Shown here one piece after another: positions 36,687-49,212 of a stretch of DNA of 64,000 nt. The stretch is from assembly GCF_964204645.1 (NCBI RefSeq), contig NC_134033.1:2913631-2977630 (forward strand). Direction: 5' to 3'. The notes under the pieces are model-generated. The model worked only from the letters and a program-made list of their open reading frames with translations. It was not told where the DNA came from and did no database searches. This DNA is from Tubulanus polymorphus (taxonomy: Eukaryota; Nemertea; Palaeonemertea; Tubulaniformes; Tubulanidae). Within the stretch, counting starts at the first letter, position 1; every line of letters begins with the position of its first letter. The position numbers and the translations under genes are program-made.

Positions 36687-37198
36687 GGTTGATGTTGGTT
36701 CCCCGATTAAGTCCTCACCCGCCAGAATCAGATTTCAATGGGCTTCGCTTAGCTTCAACTCAGTTATCATATTGACTGTAGAGTGTGAATTGTCGAAACA
36801 GATATTGACGAAGTGTTTTACAGAGACGCAGAATATTTTGAGGTAAAGATAGAAAATATTATCGAATATTATCACAAACTGAACGCAGTTCGGGAGCGAC
36901 AGTAAATGATTTTAGAGAAATAATTGCACACGATTATAAACACGATATATTGAAACACGTCTAAATTTAGAAACCGCGGTAATTACAGCGAAACCGAGAA
37001 CAGATGAAAGTAACAGAAATACGAGACTGGCGCCAGTTTGATGGGAGATCTTTTTACAAAATAATTGGACTCGATCCATTCGTCAACTTTTGCCATTTGC
37101 GAATTCGTCATTACTTTGCAGCGACTCTTGTGAGGAATGTCGTGCGAACTTGGAAATAGTTAGAAACGGTTTGTTTTGAAGCGTGAATTGTTTTCAAT
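36687..37198 (+). promoter_or_regulatory. Conserved 5' flank of R3
   Basis: The same block as before R1, with the palindrome CTGGCGCCAG at 37027-37036. Just before the ATG it has TTTTCAAT, where R1, R2 and R4 have GTGTTCAAT. That confirms the shared ATGCAGCG as the start rather than an upstream in-frame codon. Confidence 0.45.
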
Positions 37199-40100
37199 AT
37201 GCAGCGAATGAAAGCGTTGTTCGTAGTTTTACTGATCGCTTGCGGAGACTGTATATTTACGCGGGCTGATCGCGCAAACTCTGTCGAGGAAGCCGCGTCT
37301 GTTACAGTCAGTTCATCTTGTAACAACACTCAATACTCCGTCGATTCTACGTCTGGTTACATCGTTTCACCGAACTATCCGTCGTTAGTGCGCGGTGTTG
37401 AATGTCGTTGGTTCGTCAACAGCTCTTTACCGGGAAGTTTTCTCGTTCAAGTTTACTACGACATCGAGCCGTCGATATTCTGTAACGAAAACTACCTTCT
37501 CGTCGGTGAGTCCGACAACAAACTCTGCGCTACCGGAAGAAAACAACAAGATATCCGCAGTAACGATTTGATTTCGTTGTTGTTTAGGAGTAACGTCGAT
37601 GGAGCGCGAGGTAGTCGGGTTTATATCATATATCGTTTTGAAGAACAGAGTCGCTTGGAAATCGTACATACATGTTACAAACATGCAGTAAAAGAATTAC
37701 CAACTCAAACAGGTTATGAATTCATGATTTCTACCCGGCGATGTAAATTGTTGTTAGAATGGATCGGGATGCCAGACGGGTTTGCAATGAATTTAACGTT
37801 TATAGAGATAGATTTCAGATTATATCCCGGTGAGGATCCGATGAAAACTCGTCCTCAAATTTACGACGGATGGAACAGCACCAGTGAACCTATAGCTCTT
37901 ATACGAGAACAAACCGGACATCCGCCTTCATCGTTTTATACTAAAACTAATAAAGCACGTATTGATTTTTTGTCAAGTAGAGTTAAGTCGCAGTTACTCG
38001 TGCAAGTTTACAAAATATCAGATTGGAAAATCTCTAACCCGTTAATTCAAGTCTATGATAAATCAGGACTGCTCACTACAATTGATGGAATACCACATAT
38101 AGTAACTCAGTCTAAACACTTATACTGCTGGTCTATCACAGTCGATGTTCTGCAGTACGTCGTCTTCAACTGGACACGTGATCTCGTCTCGTCACCAGGT
38201 GTCGTTGGTGTATATAAACAGGAAGGGTTACGTATTGTGAGAACTGATATTTTACTCAGTTTTAACCATCTTAAATCTCTGAGTGTAAAATCAGACGGAT
38301 CTCTCGTGATTCTGTGCGTTTTTACGACATCGGATTTTGTAAGATCGAATTTGAAAATAGAATTTGAGGTGAAATCAATGACAATATCAGACGTCTACGT
38401 CAACAAGCCATGGATACGGGTAAGTTTGTTATAATGATTTGTAAATTGGGTTCGTGTAATAGAATCATTGTAAATTGTTGTATTGTTTAACGTGATAAAA
38501 CTACGCAATAAATCGCGAGAGACGAATGAAATATAAGTCCCACAATCACAGCATCAAAACAGATTTTAAAACTACTAAAATTTATTCAAAACCTCAAATT
38601 TTCGGTTTTATGCTAAAAACTATTTTCAAGAATGTACATAAAAACTAGGTGATATTGACCAGAGAGGAAACAGGGACAAACATTTTATTATGGGGGGGGA
38701 TTGTAAACGTAAAAATTGATAGTAAACGTTCAATGCTGTTATCAATTCTCTTATATTTCAGAATGATGCAGGCGTGACATCAATATCGGCTGTTCACTTG
38801 TTCCCGAGATCAAAGAATACATTGTATCGTGTAACTACATTACAACTAAACTGGAAAGTGAACATCTATGAAGAACAGTTAGAACTAACAGTGCTATCAG
38901 AAAACTGTGATCGGGCTGGTTTTTATATATTTGATGGTAGTAATTTTACAGCTAGACGCTATGGTCCGTATTGTCCTGGTTCATACTACGGTCGATCTGT
39001 CGTCAGCCTGATTACATCAGGTGGACCGGTTACTGTAGTAGCATACGCGTATTACTATAACAATCAGTTAACAGTTGGTGATCCTGCCTGGTCATCTCTT
39101 ATATTTGCTCAAACTGATTGTGATGGTTATGTTCTACAGGAAGAAGAACGTCAGATCAATATGACGTCACACTGTCTCGTGATTACACCTGGAAATCGAC
39201 GCCTTCCCTTGAAAAATATTCACATATTATCAGAACACGAATATCAAATTGACCGATGTTTTCTCAAGATGTCATGGCGATGTGATCAGTTTTTGAGTTT
39301 GAGTAATCAGTTTCTTAATAACAGTCTGGTATTAAACACTGTAGATTTCACAGTTAATGGGTTTGGATTTTGGCAGTATCCACTAATTGTTAAACTACGT
39401 CGTAAATGTCTACGAGTGAAAAAATCGGATAGTTTTGGACTTGACGGTTCATTTCTTCCAGTTACTACTAAAGACAAATGTGGACTCGTGCAGTCACCGA
39501 ACTACCCGGGTCGGGCACGACGTACATTAAAATCTATTTCATATAAGTTTGAAAACCCGATACAACAAAATATATTTCAATATTACAGATTTATTGTCAA
39601 ATTTATTGGATCAGTTTCATGCGAAACAAACAGCAGGGTCGAGAAAGATCCGATCATTTTGATACAATCAATAAATTACGACCTCTTTCTAAATGGAAAA
39701 TATTCCAAAACCATTTTAATCCAACATGAAACTAAAATATGTGAAAATAACGCGGTTCGTGGACTTATATTTTATAGTTTAACAGATAATACTCTGCGTT
39801 TTGAAGTAAAGAATGGTATACCCATCTTTCAAATACAATACACTTTACACGAGTCGTTACCGATTAAACATTTCGATGATTTCTACTGTAAACAAGGATT
39901 TCTGGATTCGGGAATTTCCTGCATCAAATTCATCAGAGATGAACGTCTGAATTGGGAGAACGCTGAAATATACTGTAGACAGAAGTACGCGGGACATCTA
40001 CTCAGTATCAACTCAGAACAGGAAATGATTTCCATCAAAAGATTATTCGCTACAGAACTTCTCCGAATGGCGTACACATTAAAAGCGCTCATAATGATGA

Positions 40101-43100
40101 TTGGATTGAAATGGCAGGTAAGACTAATGTATTCAAATATGAATTAGAATAGGATGATTTTTAAAGATTATGATATATTTCATTTTCTTCACGAAACAGA
40201 ATGATGGTTATTACACGTGGACTGACGGTAAACCATTGAGCTACACAGAGTGGTATAAACCTGTTATCAATGAAACGATACCTGAAGTTATTCGAGGATT
40301 GATATCTCCGCTAAGAAAACAACCGATAAATTATGTCAATATGCCGTGTACGGTGATGATACTGAATAATCCACGAGGATCGGCGAACTGGGTTCGATTC
40401 CCGTGTCAAATCGAGGAGACGCACACGACATTCATTTGTGAATCTGAGAGAATCGACATCAAAAACAAATACAATTCAACGATAAATGACGCGAACAATT
40501 CAACAAATACACACTTAAATAAAACCATAGATCAAATTATTCCCGATGTTACTTTAATAAATTCAACCTGTCCAAGAGGTTGGGTAACTATTTCGGGACA
40601 ATGTTATCAAATACTAACCGACTGGAAAAACAATCGAGGTTTGAATATTCGGAGTGCTAGAGAAATGTGTCACAGCATCCGCGCCGAAATAGTAAGAATC
40701 AACTTAAATATAGAAAGTGATATGAACAATTTGATCAACAAATTTCAATATCGACATCAATATGGCGCTATACTGACAATGGACCGCGACGCATTTAAAG
40801 TTATAGAACCACTGGTGACCAGAAATGAAATTACTTATATTCAATCAGTTAAATGGTTATTGAAACCTTTCGATAATACAAAAGATAAAGTGCATTCCGT
40901 GCTATGTACCTATAATGTAACTGGTGAAGAGTCAGCTTCTATAAGCGATTGTAAATCGTGGCAGTTTGAATGTAACGATCAAAGATGTATCAGCGACCAT
41001 CGCGTATGTGATACCAGACACGACTGTCAACACGGTGAAGATGAACTCGATTGTACGGATATCAATTTACACAGTCAGTTCCGCTGTAACGATGGACAGG
41101 TTATATCGATTAGCGGTTTCTGTGACTTTATGAGAGATTGCGTCGATGGCTCGGATGAGAACTCGTGCTATCATCCACCGTGTTTATCTACACAATATCG
41201 CTGTTCCAATCACCAATGTATCGATAGTTATAAACGATGTGACGGACTAGCCGACTGTAAAGACGGCTCCGATGAGATCGGCTGCACTGCCAAACTTTGT
41301 CAGGGGTTCTCGTGCGCGGACGGTGAATGTATTAGTTCTCAGTTGTATCGGGATGGTGTCGTGGATTGTAGCGGAAGTCTCGAAGAAGACGAATTGGTCA
41401 CTAATATGACAGTGAATCCCGAGGTTTACTGTAATAATGACAATCACTGTACGACTCGTTTCACAGATCTGTGTAAGGAATCGGATGAACAAAGATGTTC
41501 GTTCAATTCTCCTCGCTGTTATTCCCGACACGAAAGGTGTATTTTAGAAAGGATGCCGATTGGTTTCCCGGTATGTCGAAATCTTGAACATATACTCGCG
41601 TGTAATGACTTCGAATGCGCGGCTGGTACTGTAAAATGTCCGGCATCTTACTGTATACCGATCAGACACGTTTGTGACGGTCGATCCGATTGTCCTAATT
41701 CAGAAGATGAACGAAACTGCGAGACTTGGTCGTGTCCGGGAATGTTTAAATGCGGTCAGGAAAATCGATGTATTCCGCAATCTGAAGTTTGCGACGGCGT
41801 CGTAAATTGTAAGCATAACTCGGATGACGAGACATACTGTAAGGTCACGTGTCCTGAACGTTGTAATTGCCGGGGTCATTTCATCGATTGTGAAAATGCT
41901 CTTTTATCAGATATCACTGATCGTTTTATAGAATCAACTCGGGTTTTGATTTTGTCTAATAATCGAGTCGTATTTAACGAGTCGACGTTCAACTCTTTCA
42001 TTTATCTTCGTTTTCTCGATATTTCGGGAAATAATTTGTCTTACATCGTTCCAAACGCGTTTTCTAATCTAAACAATCTATACACATTAGACCTTACTCA
42101 CAACCGCATAACATCATTATCTGCTAATACATTCGCAGGTTTGATCGGTTTAAAAGAACTATTTCTTATCAGAAATCCGCTGCAACATTTAGAAGACGGT
42201 TGTTTCCGAGGTCTGACGTCACTTACTGTTCTCGATCTTCACGGACTTTCTATATCGGTTCTCGGTGAAAATGTATTTGAAGGTTTATCCGCATTACAGT
42301 CGTTAAATATCAGCAGTAACAGAATACATTATATTTCCAGCTATGTTTTTTACGGATTGGTTGGACTTGAAATTCTAGATCTCGTCAACAATTCCGAAGT
42401 AATATCCGTAGAAAGAAACGTTCTGGGCGATCTTACATCATTGAAATACCTCGCTTCGGATGCTTACAAATTTTGCTGCATGGCACCGAATGTTGACCGA
42501 TGTCTTCCCGAAGCTGATCAATTTTCCACCTGTTCTGACCTGATGGGTAACGCTGTACTGAGATCCATCATTTGGATGATCGCATCTTTCAGTTTTCTCG
42601 CTAACAGTATCGTTATTTTATTTCGCGTTCAAGCTTTGCGGATGGAATCCTCCGGAACACGTAACACATCTTCAGATATCCTCATCATAAATATTGCCGG
42701 TTGTGATTTTCTGATGTCGGTCTATTTGTTTTTGATCGCAGGAGCTGACCACGCATTCAAAGGCGTTTATTATCTGAATTCTGAAACCTGGACGGATAGC
42801 TCATTATGTCGTCTCGCCGGGGTTATTGTCACCGTGTCGTGCGAAGGTTCCTTAACTTTCCTCTTAATTCTAACGCGTCAGAGATATTCGAATATCGTCA
42901 ACCCGTTTTCCAGAAGTCCGATTATAACTCCGAAATACGTTATCGGTATTTGTTGCATTTGTTGGCTCGTTATAAGCACAGTTTCTATTCTACCGCTGTC
43001 ATCGTCGTCTTACTTCGGAGACAATTTTTACGGTACAACCGGAGTTTGTTTGCCTATGAATTTACTGACGATCGACGTCAATGGCTGGCACTATTCATTC

Positions 43101-43454
43101 GCTATTTTTGCCTTGTTTAATGCGGCCATATTGGCTACGATAATGACGACGTACGCTCAGATGTATAGACTCGTATCTGGGAGTAGGTCGGGTTCGGGTA
43201 GAGCCGATCCTACCGAACTGGTTTTAGCACGAAGGAGTTTAGTAATCAATCTTTGTAATCTATTTTGCTGGCTACCGATAATAATCGTCCAGTTTTGCGC
43301 CGTATTTTCGGTCGAGATACCGAACCAGGTGGCCGCTTGGCTGGCTGTTCTATTTTTACCGATCAACTCGTCTCTGAATCCGCTTCTTTATACAATACTG
43401 ACGATCGATATGAAATCAATTAGAACGAGATATAAACGTCAACAAAAGAAGTAG
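37199..43454 (+). CDS. Receptor R3: CUB / C-type lectin / LDLa / LRR / 7TM receptor (GRL101-like)
   Basis: Predicted exons are 37199-38419, 38762-40117 and 40200-43454, phase 0, giving 1943 residues, with domain order as in R1. Exon 2 begins NDAGVTSISAVH, unlike the HLSRKSI/NSNTKSI starts of the other copies. Intron 1 is also replaced over about 240 nt (38470-38710, including a G8 run) by sequence not present in the others. The exon 1 loop is two residues shorter (FLSSRVKSQLL), and the exon 2 loop reads VGDPAWSSLIFAQ. The last LRR is of the type shared with R1 (SYVFYGLVGLEILDLVNNSE). One LRR has a Ser-to-Cys change (EDGCFRGL). The 7TM region is almost identical to R1. Confidence 0.85.
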
Positions 43455-44435
43455 ATTAAGAACACTTCAATAGCAATAAAGGAGCTTTTAAACGAATCGT
43501 TTTAATGTTCATGGTCGCGCACCAAACTCTAGTAATGAATCTAAAGAACAAAGGACAGATATTAACGATGACCTTTGGGCCTATGGTCCATTCAGTTTTT
43601 ATATCACTGCTTTATCTACACAATTCATATAAATTAGTGTTTTTTCGTAGCTATTAGATTCATTGTAGATTATTTGTTGAATGCAATAGTATTTACTTCA
43701 GGTGTGGATTTAAGGGTGAGATCTCGGTGAGCCCTTTACTGGCCAGTGTAATTTAAATAGACGATTACATAGATGACGACTTATTTATCTATGAATGTAT
43801 TCACCGATGTAGTGCGTGTTGCGTGCGTGCGTGCGTGCGTGCATGCCCACATTTTCTTGTTACATTTTTGTCACTGTATATCATGCGATATCAATAATGT
43901 AATAATGTAACGACCTAATGAAAAATAAATACCATACTACTTTACTAAATGTGCCACCGGATGAAAGTATTTTTCAGCCACCACCGAATCGTATGGTGAC
44001 CGATTCGGGTTAACGAAATTGCCAAGTAAAATAGAGTGCAATATACCTCATGCAAAATATCATAAGCATTGAATATAATAATCGATATATGCAATCAATT
44101 TTCTATAGAATACGAAGTCAAGTTTAATGCTTAAAAGACTATATATATTCACTATCACTTTTATCTACTTGCTCTTCCCTTGCATGATTAAATCCTTGAA
44201 AATCAAATGTTTTATTTCGAAGTCATATTATCAAAGTATCAAAAACTGATATGCACTTGTGTAATATGATCGCTACCGATGAGACAGACTCTCAACGGAT
44301 ATACCACGCGATATGTGATTTAAACGGAATAGTAGATTTCCCTATTTCTCTATTTATTTCTCTCACAAATTAATCATGTTATATCAGATTTGATTTCGAA
44401 AGTTGACTATATTCGAGTATATTGGGGCGTTGCCG
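43455..44435 (+). other. 3' UTR / downstream spacer block D of R3
   Basis: Homologous to the flank after R1, with AATAAA near 43475 and 43922. A (TGCG)n microsatellite replaces part of the block at about 43818-43845. Compared with the R1 spacer, about 0.6 kb is missing at about 44435: sequence jumps from GGGGCGTTGC to CGGTACCGAGTATCC. Confidence 0.5.
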
Positions 44436-44683
44436 GTACCGAGTATCCATTGTATTACGTACGCTTAATGCGGGTATCAGTTTGTATCCATGGAACCACA
44501 TCGCTTCAAGCGATCACTATTGAAAGGCTGCTGATTGAATGTATGTAACGTCTGGTGCAGTTCATTTTTTCCGGGGTGACCTCTGGTTCGAAAATATATT
44601 AAAGTTATTTTAGAAATATAACAGAATAAAAGTTCATTTAATTCTTACTTTCATTTGTTCATAGTTTTGATGATAGCAAAAAG

Positions 44684-44757
44684 CCCCTACCTCTGCCTGC
44701 CCCTGCCTCCGCCTCTGCCCCTGCCCCTGCCTCAGCCTCTGCCTCTCCCTTTCCCTC
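44684..44757. repeat. Degenerate (CCCCTG)n tract after R3
   Basis: A shorter, interrupted counterpart of the tract at 23589-23756, with CCTCTG and CTCAGC variants. Confidence 0.8.
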
Positions 44758-44935
44758 TCCAATAATAAATATTACAGGCAGTGATAAACATCACGGTTAG
44801 ATACATCGTTTCATAGCGATGTATAAATATTTTACCACATATTATACGAACGCACCAGCGAGCCGACGATCATATCAGCGGATAAATCACTCGTAATAAA
44901 TGCAAATAAAACCGCGATGATGAGTTATAAAATAC

Positions 44936-44942
44936 GTTTTAA
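44936..44942 (+). promoter_or_regulatory. Possible TATA box of the TRP-like gene
   Basis: TATAAAA lies about 700 bp before ATG 45641, in the first sequence that no longer belongs to the receptor spacer. The long presumed 5' UTR contains several degenerate copies of GAAAACTGATTGTGA (45285-45575). Support is only by motif and position. Confidence 0.25.
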
Positions 44943-45640
44943 ACGAATCTGTATCGATACAACACCTCTCCACACATCAGCTCGTATGTACGTATCAGTG
45001 CGCGACGTACTTGAACTTTCATTTTAATCGCGTTTTTCATCAGTGACTGTTTGTCACACAGTTCTGGGATCTAGCTACCAGTTGTACTTTATCATCGCTA
45101 GCATTTCGTTAACTTCGGGAGCCGGTCGAACCCAGTTCCATATTTGCCGTTACAATTTGATTATGTTGAATTTATGAATGTTAAAAAAACAACTTAATTT
45201 CGATCGTATATGATACAAAAAGAACTAAACATTTCTATGGCGACTACATTGGAAACTGGATAATGACGAGAGTGATTCATATATTGAAAACTGGTCGGCA
45301 TCTCGGAGTGAGAATTTGACAACTGATTTTGAATTTATTGCGAAACAATCGGAAGAAACTTAACAGTGACGTGCTAAAACTGATTGTGACATTACAGATA
45401 TTATCGTTGGACAACGATTGTGAAAAATGAAATCTGATCGTAAGTTCTAAATCGATGGAAAATTGAATTTGAAATTCTTTCGAAATTGACACATTGAAAA
45501 CTGATTGTGACTTTCTTGCCAAATCATCGAAAACTAATCGTGATTTTGAAGCGAAATCATTCCAAGCTGATTGCCAGTTCACGATCAGGTTGACACGAAC
45601 TTGTTCAAGCGAACTTTTCAGGAGAAATTATCCGCGAATT

Positions 45641-48600
45641 ATGGAAAGCGATGAAAGGCGTGTAATCCGCGAATTCCGGAACGCCATCAAACGTAACGAC
45701 CTCGGCCTCGTCAAGAAAACGCGCGACGAATTCTTCAAATTTGAGCGAGGATCGGATTTGATCGATTCGGATCTAACCGTAAATCTAACCGATGATTCTA
45801 GCGTCGTCGTTCCCGAGCGGCGCTACCCGGACGAGATAGCCGATGAGTCGGTGGTTTCGAACCCGCTGTTTCTGGCTTGTATTTTCTGCAGCGCGGATGT
45901 CGTCTGGTATCTCATCGCCGAGGGAGCAGACGTGCTGGTCAAGGACGTTAACGGTAACAACGTCGTTCAAGCGCTGGTCTCGGCGGCGGCCGCGTGCCCG
46001 CGTCTCGAGTCGAAACTCGTCGAAATCTACCGTCTCGTAAACCGCCAAATATCGCCGAATATGGCAGTTCTACTGACGGACGAGAATAAACTAGAACTTC
46101 GACCGTTAGAGTTCGCCGCCCGCGTGGGGACGTTCGGTTTGTTTTCGGTTATTTTGAACACGGAGGGCGTCTACCGCACGATGACCGCCGATCACGGCAT
46201 GAAGGTCGTATACTCGTACGATCTCGGGGTTTACGATGCGGACGGCGATCGTTACGATAAATCGCCGCACTGGTTTTTCGTCTTGAACGACGCCGATTCG
46301 GTGCTGGAGAAGATGCACGCCAGCGCCTGTTTGAAGAACCCGTCGATCGAGGCCTGGTCGAAGCTGATTTGGGCTAGGAGTAAATACGTGCACTGTCTGG
46401 GAAGCGCTTTTAGATTGTGTATTTTCATGCTGTTCATGTTGATGCCGCACGTCAGGTTTTACGAATATCAGGAACACATTTCAGCGGATCTCAACAACAC
46501 AGGTAAACAAGAAAACTAATATGAAAGTTTAGACGCATTTAGAAATAACACATATATTGCGTTATATTGTCGACAATGAAAAACATGATATTAAGTTAGC
46601 TAGTATTTAGGATCAATAAAGTCATTTTGGATTAAAAAAAAAATCGATTATCGAATTGACCGTTAACCAGTCCAGTCGCGATATATTGATGACGTTATAC
46701 AGCTTCTACTGGCGCGCTGGAGGTCATCTCTTCCTCGTTGGCGTACCGTAGCTATTGCAGAATAGAATGGAATAAGTATTTTATTTGTCTACATTGCCGA
46801 AACGATAGTATTAACAAGTTAATAGCGATAGTAAATATAGCTGCAAGGCAGCGATAACGGATTTTCTGCACAGCCTTGTTCGTATTATATATAAGACTAG
46901 TTTATTTTCAGGAGAAATTATAACAGATATAAATATGAATAAAGAGTCGACAAGATGTTATAATATCTAGTGAAGGATAGCCCAATAGAAAGCAAGAATG
47001 CTTGTTTGGAGCATTGTGCCACCTTAAAACACACACAAACACACTTCATTCATTCCCCTCGCATACAGATTCATACAAAAAATAACATTAGATCAAAGGC
47101 GGATGGATGTCAAATGTAACAATTACAAGCAGATTACAATCAACAAATAAACTAGTTTCATGATTGATAGTTGTCTATGGTCCACTTTTTAAATCAAGAT
47201 TTCGTTGCATCGATCGAAGTTGAGAGTTTGATGTGTTGGTTTAGATTTTGAATTTTGGAATTAGGCGCGTATTCTTGTTGTTGTACCGTGTTGACCACGA
47301 TAGCGCGCACGCTGACGCATCCGCACCATATCATTGAAAATGAAGGGAATTTAGAATCCTGTTCAACGGTCAACACGGTTTTATAAAAGGAAGGTCTACA
47401 AACAGTCAATCTGGCCTACTTTATCCAAACCATGGGTGACTAGAACAGATGCTTTGACCCTGGTAAATCGACTGATAGGCCTATAGTATTTATGGATTAT
47501 GAAATAGCATTTGATAAGTTACTACATCAGCGATTACTAAACAAGCTATTAGGAAAATCATCATTGTCTAGTGTGGGCAGACATGTCACATTTTGAGGGA
47601 CATACTTCTTTTCAAGGGAGTCTAGTTCGTATTCATGAGTTGACTATATTCGAGTTTATTGCGTCGTTGCCAATATCATTCCGGTTATGATTCCTGTCGG
47701 CGACGTCTAACTTTTTACACACAAAGATACGATGTAACTCGCCACAGTTACATTTTCGGTCATCGGTTCATCTATCCATTAATTCTGGACGATGAACAAT
47801 TTGAATTTTCTTTTTCTTAAATGGCTCATAGAATTGAGTCGTCAAAACGTCTCTTAGTTTTTCTTCTTACTATGGGTGGGTTTATCAACTAACAGTTTCC
47901 AGATGCTATTTAGAATCAAACAGATAGTTTATCAGTAAAATCTGTTTAACTGTTTTTCTAAAGGCGCCGTTTGTCGCGCAGTAGACGAAAAAATTAGCGG
48001 AAGAGTCTAAAACGCTGAGCAGAATCCCTGCTTTACGCATGACCATTAGTTCATCCACAGATAGACCGTGGAGTAGTCCGAAATGCGTTTTGAAGAAATA
48101 CAGCAGACGGTCCAGCGATGCGGGAATTTCACAGATAAAGAATATAGCTACAATTATGAGAACGACTTTTAATATTTTGAGTTCGGTAGATTTTCCACCG
48201 GGCGCCGCTGCGTCCGCGTGAAATTGTTTTTTTCGATTTAGTTTTCTAGATATCATAATTCCGAACAAAGTTAAGTTGATCACGATAAGAGTAATAAAAG
48301 GTAAAAGAACAGTCATGAACATATAGGAATTAATAACGTCACGTCGTGCATTATCAAGCAAATAAACAAAAGGTGTCGGTATTGTGCTCGCGCCGAAAGC
48401 GCCCATTGTATAAACACGTTCGTAACAGCGTTGCGTGCTCCTACCGGGTAAACTCAGCGGAAAATAATACGGCCAGAAACAAACAGCGGAAGATATTGCG
48501 TTCAAAACTGAAAGACAAATGATTTGTTTTTTGTTCCAGAATCGTTTAAAATACAGCGGACTCGCGACGACCAGAAGTCTCTCGAAATTGATTACGACTA

Positions 48601-49142
48601 CGGCCCAATTTTTTGCCATTTGAAACGTATGAAAAAGCGGCAGAACCCAAATTATAATTTCGTGTCCAAAAAACCAGTCGTCGAAACGCCCGAGAACAAA
48701 GTCACTTTGTTGGAAATGTATTATGAGTATCCTAAGCGGATAAAGAAGAAACACTGAAAATACGAACAGTAAATCGAACCAGGCAAGAATGATTATAGTT
48801 TGATAAGTGTCGCGACCGATCTTTCTGAATACTAGAATAGAAACAGAGTTAAGAATCATTCCTAAAACTGAAGCCGGCAAATATCCGTACAAGTAAATCT
48901 TATAGCTGAAAACGTGATCCCATCGTTCTGCTGGTAATAGGCTCGGGTGGCAGGGTTTAAGCGTAGTCGTAGTGATTGTGGTAGAATTCATACTGATGCT
49001 TCTATAACCTGTAATCAGTGACTCGCATATAACCTCTATTTATATATATATGTATGTATATAATTCATGCTGAAGCTTCTATAACCTGTTATCAGTGACT
49101 CGTAGTGAGTCGGTTATCAAATCTACTCTACTCTCAACGCAA

Positions 49143-49212
<70 letters not shown>

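Noticed and set aside
45494-45640. Extension of the TRP-like ORF upstream of ATG 45641
   Set aside because: It would need a non-ATG start and consists of degenerate GAAAACTGATTGTGA repeats, unlike the GC-rich coding part.
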